DNA of 52,691 nt from Acidimicrobiia bacterium (lineage in GTDB: Bacteria; Actinomycetota; Acidimicrobiia; Spongiisociales; Spongiisociaceae). Positions within the stretch are counted from its first letter, which is position 1. Each line of letters begins with the position of its first letter. The notes below the pieces were generated by a model, which saw only the letters and a program-made list of their open reading frames with translations, had not been told where the DNA came from and did no database searches. A program made the translations under genes and the position numbers. Positions 33,318-41,931 of this stretch are shown one piece after another. Location: assembly GCA_009841105.1 (NCBI GenBank), contig VXMM01000018.1, forward strand, positions 125,780-178,470, written 5' to 3'.

Positions 33318-34192
33318 AGAAACGCGGGTGGCAAAGACGGACTCGGCGGCGTCCACACCGGGACTCCCTTGTTGGCCTGGCCCTATTGTTGCCGTGCCTG
33401 GTAGTCGTTCTGCTCTTTTTTGCTTATCCGCTCATAGGTGTGTTCGTGAGAAGCGTCTCCGACCCGGCGCCAGGCATAAGCAACTACGTTGAGATCTTTT
33501 CGTCACGGGCCTTTCGCAACATCCTGAGACTGACAGTTGAGGTCTCACTCCTAACAACTGTGGGTTGTCTAGTACTCGGATTTCCTGTGGCGTGGTACAT
33601 CACGACCCTCGAGAAGAGAAGAGCACAGCTGTTCCTGGTTCTGAGCACTGCTCCGCTATGGGTGGCGATTCTCGCCCGGCTCTATGCGTGGACAGTGATT
33701 CTTGGGAGAAGAGGACTAATAAATGACTCATTGGCCGTTATGGGACTGGTTCAGGAACCACTCGACCTCCTTTTCAACACTCGGGCGATTCTCATCGGCA
33801 TGATTCACGTGATGCTGCCATTCATGATCCTTGTTCTCTACTCGTCGATGAAGGGAGTAGATGAATCGCTTGTCGAGAGTGCGGACAGCCTCGGGGCGCG
33901 TCCTCGGCAGACCTTCGTACGGATATACCTACCCCTCATTAGCCCTGGGTTGATTGCCGGGTCATTGCTGGTCCTGATCATGTCTATGGGTTTCTTCATT
34001 CTTCCAGCCGTCTTGGGCGGAGGGGGAGATATCACCATTCCCATATATGTGCAGACGCAGATACGTCTCTTCAAGTGGGGGATCGCCAGCGCAATGAGCA
34101 TGATCCTCCTGATCGTAACCCTTGCGCTCTTCGCTTTGCTAACCAAGGTGTTCGATCCCAAGAGTGTGGTAGTTGGAGGTAGCAGGCGTTGA
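33314..34192 (+). CDS. ABC importer permease, PotB-like
   Basis: A 292-residue inner-membrane permease with six predicted helices. The first helix is LALLLPCLVVVLLFFAYPL. The EAA-type loop that contacts the ATPase is ESADSLGARPRQTFVRIYLPL. ATG 33314 overlaps the ATPase stop (ATGA), fixing the start; frame upstream is open but not family-like. Works with the PotC-like subunit that follows. Confidence 0.93.
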   Translation: MKKRGWQRRTRRRPHRDSLVGLALLLPCLVVVLLFFAYPLIGVFVRSVSDPAPGISNYVEIFSSRAFRNILRLTVEVSLLTTVGCLVLGFPVAWYITTLEKRRAQLFLVLSTAPLWVAILARLYAWTVILGRRGLINDSLAVMGLVQEPLDLLFNTRAILIGMIHVMLPFMILVLYSSMKGVDESLVESADSLGARPRQTFVRIYLPLISPGLIAGSLLVLIMSMGFFILPAVLGGGGDITIPIYVQTQIRLFKWGIASAMSMILLIVTLALFALLTKVFDPKSVVVGGSRR

Positions 34193-34992
34193 GGCTGGGC
34201 AAGACAGGGCATCGCGTATTGGCCGTTTTGGGTAACACCGTGGTCGCCTTCCTGATCCTGCCGATTCTGGTGGTGATTCCGTTGTCCTTCACACCGGGGA
34301 CAGTCTTCGACTTTCCGCCGGACGGGCTTTCCCTTAGGTGGTACCAAGACTTCTTCGGCGACGAGCGCTGGATCAGTGCCGCTTGGTTGAGTATCAGACT
34401 TGGTGTGGCAGTCGCCATCACCTCGACGGCGCTTGGCCTGCTCGCGGCCATTGCCCTCACCCGATACATCAAGAAGGGGGCATTCCTGGTGCGCGGTCTC
34501 CTCGTTGCGCCGCTCATCGTTCCGCCGATAGTCACAGCTGTTGCGGTCTTCGACATATACGTGAGGGTGGGGCTCCTCCGCACATTCCTAGGGCTGGTTG
34601 TTGCTCACACGATCCTGGCCCTACCGTTTTCCGTGCTTCTCATCGAGAGTGCGCTCAGAGCCGTCGACTTCGGTCCGTTTGAAGCAGCGCTCAGCCTCGG
34701 CGCCACGAACCGGCGGGCCTGGCGGATGGTCGTACTCCCAGGGATCACTCCCGCTCTCGTGGCTTCTGCCGTCTTCTCATTCCTCATTTCGTGGGATGAA
34801 GTGGTGCTCGTGGTCTTCATCGGCGGAGCGAGATCACAGACACTGCCTCTGCGCATGTTCGAGTTCATTGAGACACAAATCCGGCCCACATTGGCAGCCG
34901 TGTCAAGCCTCATCGTCTATGTGATAGCGGCGGTGTTGACTATCTCCTATCTTCGGTATCGTAGATCGATATCATCCCCTGACCGCACCTAG
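34189..34992 (+). CDS. ABC importer permease, PotC-like
   Basis: Second permease of the same importer, 267 residues. It has an N-terminal helix (VVAFLILPILVVIPLSF), the FPPDGLSLRWYQDFF loop usual in PotC proteins, and the EAA loop EAALSLGATNRRAWRMVVLP. The start is TTG 34189, overlapping the PotB-like stop (TTGA). The C-terminal codons overlap by four bases the end of the convergent flavin monooxygenase gene. Confidence 0.92.
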   Translation: MRLGKTGHRVLAVLGNTVVAFLILPILVVIPLSFTPGTVFDFPPDGLSLRWYQDFFGDERWISAAWLSIRLGVAVAITSTALGLLAAIALTRYIKKGAFLVRGLLVAPLIVPPIVTAVAVFDIYVRVGLLRTFLGLVVAHTILALPFSVLLIESALRAVDFGPFEAALSLGATNRRAWRMVVLPGITPALVASAVFSFLISWDEVVLVVFIGGARSQTLPLRMFEFIETQIRPTLAAVSSLIVYVIAAVLTISYLRYRRSISSPDRT

Positions 34993-36023
34993 CCGCCGGA
35001 TCCTTTGTCATTAAGCAGCGGTATCAGTCGGCGTGAGGTCAACTCGAGATGTTCCATGGCGTCTTCGTGGGGCACACCAGGAAGACGATGCCAGAAGGCC
35101 AAATCATGCCAGGGAGCCTTCTCGTGGGTCGCACGTAGTCTCCGAGCAAGATCCTCCGGTGTACCCACCAGTACGCCCTGCCTGAGCGCCTTTGAAGTCA
35201 TGCCCTCAAGGGCATTCTCATGTCCTGACCACTCGAGATACTTCTGCTGCCGGTAGGCCAGGGCAGGCTGAATCGTTGTGTCCCACGCGCGCTCAGGGTC
35301 GTCGCTCGCCCAAAGGACGACGCCTACTCCGAAAAAGAAACTACGGAGGTCCCTTCTGGAGTGTTGTAGGGCGGGGATCAACTTCTCGGCGTAGAATGCT
35401 GGGAGGTTCCGCTCTGGAGCTATGTAGTCGTATGGAAGGCAGCCATCCGCCATCCGCACGGCCCGGTGCACGGCAGGAGAGGAAAGGCCTCCGTAGTAGA
35501 TGGGCAGGTTGTCTTGAGCGGGGCGAGGACTAATCGGGACCGGCTGTCCATCCTTACCGTCATACAGTACTCCGGTAGTGAGTGCTGTCCGGAGGGCCCG
35601 AAGGGCACTCTCCGCCCTTCGGCCTCTCGTAGATGGAGAAACACCGAAGACGTCGAACTGGGCAGTCCGACCGCCTGCTCCAACACCGAGTTCCAGCCGA
35701 CCTGAAGAAAAGAGATCAACGACAGCAGCCTGTTCGGCAATCATCCGCGGATTGTGTAGAGCTAATGGGATGGCATACGTCATCAGCCTTATGGTGTTGG
35801 TCACAGCAGCGACTGCTGCCAGGACGGTCAGAGGAGCGGCTGCCATCCCGTCGTCGTGCCCATGAGACTCGGGTATGCGAACTGTTCGAAACCCAAGCGA
35901 GTCCGCGAACCTGACCTCCTCCAGACACTGGTCATAGTGCGTCACCCAGTCTTCACATCCAGGACCCGGACGCAGGTCCGTCATGATGCTGAGTGTGAAG
36001 GCAGTCTCGGGTGCCGACAACAT
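34989..36023 (-). CDS. LLM-class (luciferase-like) flavin monooxygenase
   Basis: A 344-residue bacterial-luciferase-type F420 or FMN-dependent oxidoreductase. Marks are the TIM-barrel start FTLSIMTDL, EVRFADSLGFRTVRIPESH, HNPRMIAEQAAVVDLFSSGRLELGVGAG and YYGGLSSPA. Whether it uses FMNH2 or F420 is undecided; F420 is common in this phylum. It is convergent with the importer operon and shares its lower-GC composition, so it probably belongs to the same acquired unit, perhaps attacking a C-S, C-N or C-H bond of the imported substrate. Confidence 0.88.
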   Translation of the reverse strand: MLSAPETAFTLSIMTDLRPGPGCEDWVTHYDQCLEEVRFADSLGFRTVRIPESHGHDDGMAAAPLTVLAAVAAVTNTIRLMTYAIPLALHNPRMIAEQAAVVDLFSSGRLELGVGAGGRTAQFDVFGVSPSTRGRRAESALRALRTALTTGVLYDGKDGQPVPISPRPAQDNLPIYYGGLSSPAVHRAVRMADGCLPYDYIAPERNLPAFYAEKLIPALQHSRRDLRSFFFGVGVVLWASDDPERAWDTTIQPALAYRQQKYLEWSGHENALEGMTSKALRQGVLVGTPEDLARRLRATHEKAPWHDLAFWHRLPGVPHEDAMEHLELTSRRLIPLLNDKGSGG

Positions 36024-36165
36024 GTACAGATTTCGCCTCCTGTTGAGACTCTACCTGTGACGGGGGAAGTCGGAGTCCACCAGAAGTGAGGCGGGCCCTC
36101 CAAAATCGGGTGTTGAGAACTACATCCGCGACAGGAGGATCCCTGGGGAATCTGGTCCTACGCGC

Positions 36166-36381
36166 ATGAGCGAGTTGTTGGTAGGCCTAGGTGAAGTAGA
36201 GCTGTTGGGGATCGACGACACAACCATCAACGACTCATCTACCACCGACCTGGACGTCGCCGACCGGATGGTCTACATGGACGCGGGGGAGTTGGTGGAG
36301 CAGGGTTCGCCCGAGGACCTGATCCGCAGGTTACGGAACAAGAGCCTGAAGAGGATCCTTGGTGCCATGTCCGCCCCGTGA
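36166..36381 (+). pseudogene. Remnant of an ABC transporter ATPase C-terminus
   Basis: The frame encodes VADRMVYMDAGELVEQGSPE from about residue 31, which is the region after the H-loop in GlnQ-type amino acid importer ATPases. The upstream residues (SELLVGLGEVELLGIDDTT) do not match, and Walker A, the signature and Walker B are missing. The 71-residue frame is therefore a broken gene tail. It sits at the right edge of the lower-GC segment. Confidence 0.6.
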
Positions 36382-36457
36382 CAGCGCAAACCACTAGGAT
36401 GCCTGCCCGAGTAGCGTTGTCGGCTGTTACATCCCTGGATCAAGGTGGCGGTGTCGC

Positions 36458-37450
36458 ATGATTCCCATTGCCCAGCAAACCGGAACCGGGTCATCGGCCG
36501 CGTGCGCCGACAGTACGAGCTTCGTGTGCGACACCGTTTACCAGTGGACCGGAAACGAGGCAGTGGCCGGGATCGCGGCCTGGCTGTTGGGACGCGGTTT
36601 GGTCCTGGCCCTGATCCTGGTGGGTGGCTGGTTAATCTCCAGAGCCGTCAAACGGGCGATCGAGCACTTCACGGAACGGATAGGCAGACCGGATCTGCGG
36701 GATGTGGGTCGCGATCCGGCTGCCAACGAGGAAGCGGAGACGGTCCGGGCAAAGGCCCGGGCCGAGACGCTGGCGGTGGTTCTCCGCAGCGTGGCCCAGA
36801 CCACCATATGGGCGCTGACGTTGCTGCTGGCTCTCGGCCAACTCAACATCAACCTCGGGCCCCTGCTCGCCGGCGCCGGCGTGGTCGGTATAGCGATAGG
36901 TTTCGGTGCTCAGTCAGTGGTCAGAGACTTCTTGGCTGGGATATCCATGATGATAGAGGATATCTACAGCGTGGGAGATGACATAGATTTCGGACGGGGC
37001 CGGGGAACCGTGGAGAAGATAAGTTTGCGGTCCACCTCGATACGCACCCGCCAGGGCGTCGTCTGGAATGTTCCCAACGGCAAGCTCGACTTCGTGGCCA
37101 ACTACTCGCAGCTGTGGGCCCGGGCGCAGATCGACGTGGAGGTCCCGTACGACTGCGACCTCCGCGAGGCCATGAAGGTAATCCACCAAGCGGGTCTGGA
37201 GATGTGGGAAGACCCGGAATGGGGCGAGGACGAGCTCTCGGAGGCCCCCGAAGTCAAGGGTGTCCAGAACCTTGCTGAATCGGGAGTCTTCATACGGGTC
37301 AGGGCCAAGACCCGGCCTTCCGTGCAGTGGAGGACCGAGCGGGAGTTGCGCCTACGCATCAAGGAAGCCCTCGACGCCGCCGGCATAGAGATGCCCTTCC
37401 CCCACCGCACCGTGATCATCCGCAGGGATGACCACCAGGGAGGATCCTGA
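36458..37450 (+). CDS. Small-conductance mechanosensitive channel, MscS family
   Basis: A 330-residue tension-gated channel that releases solutes on osmotic downshock. Three membrane segments are visible: one near 40-65 (LLGRGLVLALILVGGWLI), one near 110-130 (TTIWALTLLLALGQL) and the pore-lining helix LAGAGVVGIAIGFGAQSVVRDFLAG. The beta-domain follows (DDIDFGRGRGTVEKISLRSTSIR, VWNVPNG) and the C-terminal alpha/beta domain completes the family length. It stands alone with its own upstream spacer. Confidence 0.92.
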   Translation: MIPIAQQTGTGSSAACADSTSFVCDTVYQWTGNEAVAGIAAWLLGRGLVLALILVGGWLISRAVKRAIEHFTERIGRPDLRDVGRDPAANEEAETVRAKARAETLAVVLRSVAQTTIWALTLLLALGQLNINLGPLLAGAGVVGIAIGFGAQSVVRDFLAGISMMIEDIYSVGDDIDFGRGRGTVEKISLRSTSIRTRQGVVWNVPNGKLDFVANYSQLWARAQIDVEVPYDCDLREAMKVIHQAGLEMWEDPEWGEDELSEAPEVKGVQNLAESGVFIRVRAKTRPSVQWRTERELRLRIKEALDAAGIEMPFPHRTVIIRRDDHQGGS

Positions 37451-37462
37451 CCGTCACCCACC

Positions 37463-37486
37463 CGGAAGGTGCTGAGAGCCCTTCCG
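37463..37486 (+). terminator. Candidate terminator hairpin after mscS
   Basis: CGGAAGG (37463-37469) and CCTTCCG (37480-37486) pair perfectly around a ten-base loop, starting 13 bases after the mscS stop. There is no strong T-run, so termination is only likely. Confidence 0.35.
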
Positions 37487-37570
37487 TTGGCTGGGCGGAG
37501 TTTGCGGACGGGCTGCCGGTACTTGGCTATGGAGTTCGCTCATGATCGGGGCTTGGTGGTGTTTCGATCT

Positions 37571-38923
37571 TCAGGAAGGGGCCAGCAGTGAATGTTGTCC
37601 GAGCTGCGCGCGGCGGGCCAGCTTCCGAGCCAGGGGTCGCGAACCTTCCACAACGTCCACAAGATCGACGTTGGTGACCTCCCCGTTCGCTACCGATCTC
37701 GATCCGGCCACCCACACGTCGGAGACCTCTCGTGGGCCGGCGCAGTAGACGACCTTCTGGAACGGGTCGTGGACATTGGCCAGGGCCGGGGAGGAGCCGT
37801 CGAATACCACCAGGTCGGCCTGCTTGCCCGGTTCTATGGAACCGAGTTCGCCATCGAGGCGGAGGGCTCGGGCGCCCTCGATGGTGGCCATCGCCATCGC
37901 ATCACGAGCGGACAGAGCGGTCGCCTGGAGCCGGTCGACCCGCTGGAGGAGCACTGCCATCTTGATCGCTTCGAGCATGTTCTGGCTGTCGTTGCTGGCG
38001 GGTCCGTCCACGCCGATCCCGACTGCCACACCAAGGCGGCGTAGGGCGGGAACCGGGCACACACCGGATGCAAGGATCATGTTCGAGACCGGGTTGTGAG
38101 CCACCCCCACTCCGTGCTCCGCCAGCAGGTCTCGATCGCTCTCGTCCAACCACACGCAGTGGGCGGCGATGGTGGGACCGTCGAACAGGCCCAGACGAGC
38201 GCACTGCTCGATGGGTGACCGCCCCGTGGCGGCCCTCACCGCTGTCACCTCCTCGCGGACCTCGTGGAGGTGTATGTGGCTTCCGTGGGCTGCGGAGAGC
38301 CTCACAGAGTGCTCGAAGAGTTCCTCCGACTGCGCGCCCATGAGCGCGATCCCGACTCGGAAACGGGACAGGCGGCTCGCTTCGCACGCCTCCCGTAGGG
38401 CGGCATGCTCTTCGAGGATCGCCGACACGGCAACTCCCCTACGGTCGGCGGCGCCGAAGGTGACCACCCCGCGCATCCCCAACTCGTCCAGCGCCCGGAC
38501 GATCCCGGGGGTGACAGGTTTATCGGCCGGGTCGCAGACGTACATGTCACTCGCCACGGTGATTCCGGTCCGGAGCATCTGAATGCCGGCCAGGAGCGTG
38601 CCCACGTAGGCCATCTCGTGGTCGTGATGGGGCGCTGTGGGATTGATCACCGCCTCGATCCACTCCCAGAGGGTGAAGTCCTCGGCGATGCCTGTGAAGA
38701 GGCCTTCCGAGAAGTGTCCGTGGGTATTGACGAACCCGGGTGTGATGATGGAGTGGCGGTCTCCCTGAACCTCATCGTCCGGATGGCGGGCGCTCAGGTC
38801 GGTCCATGTCCCGACTTCGTCGATCAGGTCGCCGACGATACGAACCGCTCCGTCCTCGATCATCTCCGGTGTCGAAGAGGTCAGGACGTAGCCGCCCCGG
38901 ACCAGGATCCCGCGGTCCGTCAC
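37571..38923 (-). CDS. Atz/Trz-type metal-dependent amidohydrolase (copy 2)
   Basis: A 450-residue paralogue of the enzyme at 24144-25526. Metal residues include His68 and His70 (NTHGHFSEG), HIHLHEVREE, AAHCVWL and DGPASND. Compared with copy 1, the metal motif is THGH rather than AHTH, and GIGTDG reads GIGVDG, so the Asp of the usual TDG is kept only as the D of DG. The GTG start (38923) overlaps the nitrilase stop by four bases. In this operon it probably deaminates or dechlorinates an imported heterocycle after, or in parallel with, the nitrilase. Confidence 0.88.
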   Translation of the reverse strand: MTDRGILVRGGYVLTSSTPEMIEDGAVRIVGDLIDEVGTWTDLSARHPDDEVQGDRHSIITPGFVNTHGHFSEGLFTGIAEDFTLWEWIEAVINPTAPHHDHEMAYVGTLLAGIQMLRTGITVASDMYVCDPADKPVTPGIVRALDELGMRGVVTFGAADRRGVAVSAILEEHAALREACEASRLSRFRVGIALMGAQSEELFEHSVRLSAAHGSHIHLHEVREEVTAVRAATGRSPIEQCARLGLFDGPTIAAHCVWLDESDRDLLAEHGVGVAHNPVSNMILASGVCPVPALRRLGVAVGIGVDGPASNDSQNMLEAIKMAVLLQRVDRLQATALSARDAMAMATIEGARALRLDGELGSIEPGKQADLVVFDGSSPALANVHDPFQKVVYCAGPREVSDVWVAGSRSVANGEVTNVDLVDVVEGSRPLARKLARRAQLGQHSLLAPS

Positions 38924-39786
38924 TGCGACGGGGGAGGGGTGTGGAAGTCGTACAGGTCGGTACCCGGCTTCACCAACTCCTCGTAGAGTTCCGGACGGCG
39001 GGCCCTGAGCAGGCCGGGAATGGATGAGAAGCCCTTGGGCTCCACCATCGAGTCGTCGTTCGACCTAAGCCACTCCACCCGTTCCAGGTCAAGGTTGGCC
39101 AGGAGCAGTTCCTCCGTTCCCGAACTCACCACCACGTATTCCGGGCCGGCGATCATCGCGGCGCCCACCTCGTCGCGCCAGATGTTGTTGGTCATGGCTA
39201 CGTAGCAGAGATTCTCCATGGCCCTGGCACGGACGATGGTCTGCCAGTTGTCCGTGAGAGAGGTGAATCCGCCGCCGGCCGGGGACAGGATCAGTTGGGC
39301 GCCTCGTAGGGCCAGCACGCGGGTGGGCTCGGGTATCCACAGTTCCGAGCACACCACGATCCCCATCCGGACCCCGTCAATCTCGATAAGAGCCAGATCG
39401 GGCCCCGGCGCCACCCAGACCCTCGTCTCGTCGGGCGGGAGGGTGGCCGGATGGGCCCGCTCGTAACGCAGCAACAGCCGCCCTCCGCGGTCCACTGCGT
39501 AGACCACCAGGCGGTACTTCCCGTCAGCACACAACTCCATGCGGCTCCAGCACACGGAGATGTTGTTGTCCACCGCGGCGGCCTCCATGGCGTCGGTCGC
39601 CTCGTATGTGTCTCGGGGCTTTCCGAGCACCGGACCCGGGTATCCCTCGGGGAACAGGATCAGGTCGGCCCCGAGATCGGCTGCCCGGGCGGCCAGTTCC
39701 ACCGCCCGGGCAACGTTCACTTCAGCGTCGGGATCCACCACCGTGCGCGGTTGCGCAACGGCGAGCCGGAAGGATCCCGTCGCCAT
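38920..39786 (-). CDS. Nitrilase-superfamily C-N hydrolase with Arg at the Lys position
   Basis: A 288-residue carbon-nitrogen hydrolase. Glu47 (ILFPEGYPG) and Cys146 (GIVVCSELW) occupy the catalytic places. The third residue is normally Lys in a YRKxH motif; here the stretch is RYERAHPATLPPDE, with Arg110 in that place. Activity may be altered, or the alignment may shift by a residue. The start is ATG 39786, four bases after the binding-protein stop. An open frame extends further upstream but only as antisense of that gene. Confidence 0.85.
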   Translation of the reverse strand: MATGSFRLAVAQPRTVVDPDAEVNVARAVELAARAADLGADLILFPEGYPGPVLGKPRDTYEATDAMEAAAVDNNISVCWSRMELCADGKYRLVVYAVDRGGRLLLRYERAHPATLPPDETRVWVAPGPDLALIEIDGVRMGIVVCSELWIPEPTRVLALRGAQLILSPAGGGFTSLTDNWQTIVRARAMENLCYVAMTNNIWRDEVGAAMIAGPEYVVVSSGTEELLLANLDLERVEWLRSNDDSMVEPKGFSSIPGLLRARRPELYEELVKPGTDLYDFHTPPPSQ

Positions 39787-39790
39787 CTCC

Positions 39791-40993
39791 TTACAGCCCG
39801 ATCGAGAAGTCGATGAACTCGTTGGTGACGAGGTCTTCGGGCGCGAGGCCGCTGACGTCGGCCTCGGTGACCTGGCCGATAATCTCCAACAACCCGACGA
39901 CCCGGTCCATGTCGAAGTCGCCGAGGGTGTCGTTATCACCGTTGCCCATGATGCCGAGTTCCAGCATCGTGGACACCGCGAAGTCGGCCACGCCCTGGGT
40001 GTAGATCCATCCGGTGTCGTAGACGTCCACCAATTCCAGGATCAACTGGTTGGTCGGATCCGGGTTGTTCAGGAAGTCCACGTGGGCCTGCTGGATGATG
40101 GGCACCACTTCCCGGAGGCAGTCGGCCCGGTCGGTGGCATCGGCGGCCCGGACACCGAGCGCCTGGAAGTACTCCTCGAAGCCGGTGTCGTGGATCAGTT
40201 GGGTCCTGACGGGCTTGCCCCACTCGGGCACCTCCACCTCGTAGATGTAGGGCTCGGCGGTCGCAAACCCGGCCTCGGCGACCTCGCCGCCGGCGCCGAT
40301 GAACGCGGCCGGCTTGGGCGCGTCGGTCAGGTCCATCTGGGACTCGTCCATGATCCCCTCGGCGATCCACCAGTCCTGGAACACGTCTGGGCGTCCGAGC
40401 AGTATGATCGCCCCTTCGTCCTTGAGGTCGGCGATCTTGTCGACGTTCGGGTATGTCTCCGGGTCCCAGTAGACCGCGAAAGCGCTCTTCTCGAACGTCG
40501 CCATCACGCTCACGACCGGGACGTCCGCATAGGTCGACATGGCTTCGGTCGCCCGGACGAAGCCCATGAAGATGTCCTGGTCCTGGTACAGCAGCGACTG
40601 CACCGGCTGGAAGCCGACCGCGAAGCCGCCGATACGCACCTCGATATCGATGCCGGTGTCCTCGCCGCCCGCGACCAGCGGACCGCGGACGCTCTTGGCG
40701 TCGTTGTTGATCTCGTAACCGGGACCGACCAACTGGTAGATGCCGCCGTGCTCCGACTCGGGTTCCCAGTCGAGCTGGATCACGAGCGGGTCGGGGCAGA
40801 CATCCGCCAGCGTCATCGCGGCAGCCTCTGTCGTAGCAGGTGCTGCGGTCGTGGCCGGCGCTGCGGTGGTAGCCGGCGCCGCCGTGGTGGCGGGGGCTTC
40901 CTCTTCGCCGCCGCACGCCGCTGCCACCAGCGACAGAGCGGCGATCAGAGCGAGCGTGGTTACCGCCCGTCCTCCTATCCGATGTCTTCTCAT
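39791..40993 (-). CDS. ABC importer binding lipoprotein, NMT1/THI5-SsuA-like
   Basis: A 400-residue lipid-anchored binding protein. The lipobox LSLVAAAC gives Cys27, followed by a linker in which Ala-Thr-Thr-Ala-Ala-Pro is repeated three times. The body has the SsuA/ThiY plan: IQLDWEPESEHGGIY at the mouth, then VQSLLYQDQDIFMGFVR. Relatives bind sulfonates, taurine, nitrate or pyrimidine precursors of thiamin. The aromatic-facing LDW-E-H residues and the adjoining deaminase-type genes make a pyrimidine-like ligand attractive, as inference. AGGAGG lies before the start. Confidence 0.87.
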   Translation of the reverse strand: MRRHRIGGRAVTTLALIAALSLVAAACGGEEEAPATTAAPATTAAPATTAAPATTEAAAMTLADVCPDPLVIQLDWEPESEHGGIYQLVGPGYEINNDAKSVRGPLVAGGEDTGIDIEVRIGGFAVGFQPVQSLLYQDQDIFMGFVRATEAMSTYADVPVVSVMATFEKSAFAVYWDPETYPNVDKIADLKDEGAIILLGRPDVFQDWWIAEGIMDESQMDLTDAPKPAAFIGAGGEVAEAGFATAEPYIYEVEVPEWGKPVRTQLIHDTGFEEYFQALGVRAADATDRADCLREVVPIIQQAHVDFLNNPDPTNQLILELVDVYDTGWIYTQGVADFAVSTMLELGIMGNGDNDTLGDFDMDRVVGLLEIIGQVTEADVSGLAPEDLVTNEFIDFSIGL

Positions 40994-41073
40994 GTCGGCC
41001 TCCTTTCCGATCTTCCGTTGCTGTCTGTTGTTGTGGCTCCCGGCCGCGCACGCTCACGGTCGGGTTAGCACGC

Positions 41074-41931
41074 CTACTCGTTCTTGTTCCGCTCGTCAGC
41101 CCACGACGGATCCCAATGGCCGACCGCCCGGCGGCCCAACACGCCGAATATCCAAAAGGCCACCACGCCGAGCAGGCAAGCGGCGATGACCGCGGCCAGC
41201 AGTTCCTCGCTCCTGAGGCGGCGGCTGTAGCGGTCGAGGAGGATGCCCAGGCCGGGCTGGCCCCGACCGAAGAAGAAGTCGCCCACGATCGCGCCGATCA
41301 CCGACAAGCCGGCGGAGGTGCGGAGCCCGGTGAAGATGAGCGGGCGGGCGGCAGGGACCTGGAGCTTCAGAGCCCGGGTCCACCGGCCGGCATTGTGGAG
41401 CGTGAGCAGGTCATGCAGTCTGGGGTCGGCACCCTGCAAGCCCGTCAGGGAGTTGATGATGATTGGGAACAGAGCGATGATCACGCAAACCGTTACCCGA
41501 GACATCAGCCCGAAGCCGAACCAGAAGCCGAGCAGCGGGACCAGAGCCAGGATGGGCACCGTCTGGCATACCACCGCCCAGGGGTAGAGCGAGCGCTCGA
41601 TCCACTTGGCCTGGCTCATCACCAGGGCCATCGAGAACCCCAGGGCGAACGCGATCACCAGCCCGAGCCCGGCGACCATGGCGGTCCGGTACAGGCCGCC
41701 CGTGATCTCCGCCAGAACCTCCCGGTCGAGGATCCCCTCCTGAACAATCTCGTGTGGCGGTGGCAGGAGGAAGCGGCGGTCGGGTTGGAGGACGAAGAAG
41801 GTGATCCCGTACCACAGGAGGATGATGCCAAGGGCCACCAGGGCGGGTGGGATGGCCACCCTGAGGAACTCCCGTGTTGCGGCGAGGCGCCGGCGGGAGG
41901 CGATCCCGGTCTCGTCGGTCCGGTCGCTCAT
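41074..41931 (-). CDS. ABC importer permease, SsuC/TauC-like
   Basis: A 285-residue inner-membrane permease with six predicted helices. The segment PPPHEIVQEG after helix 1 is a hallmark of SsuC/TauC/ThiX proteins. The EAA-loop is LTLHNAGRWTRALKLQVPAARP, and the C-terminal helices include VIGAIVGDFFFGRGQPGLG. It overlaps the ATPase stop by four bases and precedes the binding-protein gene. Confidence 0.92.
   Translation of the reverse strand: MSDRTDETGIASRRRLAATREFLRVAIPPALVALGIILLWYGITFFVLQPDRRFLLPPPHEIVQEGILDREVLAEITGGLYRTAMVAGLGLVIAFALGFSMALVMSQAKWIERSLYPWAVVCQTVPILALVPLLGFWFGFGLMSRVTVCVIIALFPIIINSLTGLQGADPRLHDLLTLHNAGRWTRALKLQVPAARPLIFTGLRTSAGLSVIGAIVGDFFFGRGQPGLGILLDRYSRRLRSEELLAAVIAACLLGVVAFWIFGVLGRRAVGHWDPSWADERNKNE

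Noticed and set aside
40840-40920. Short direct DNA repeats that might be taken for a CRISPR or minisatellite
   Set aside because: They encode the Ala/Thr/Pro lipoprotein linker in frame, are six codons long without unique spacers, and resemble linkers in the other lipoproteins.
39539-41068. 509-residue plus-strand frame opposite the nitrilase and binding-protein genes
   Set aside because: It is the antisense shadow of two genes with clear active-site and lipobox motifs; its own sequence is low-complexity.
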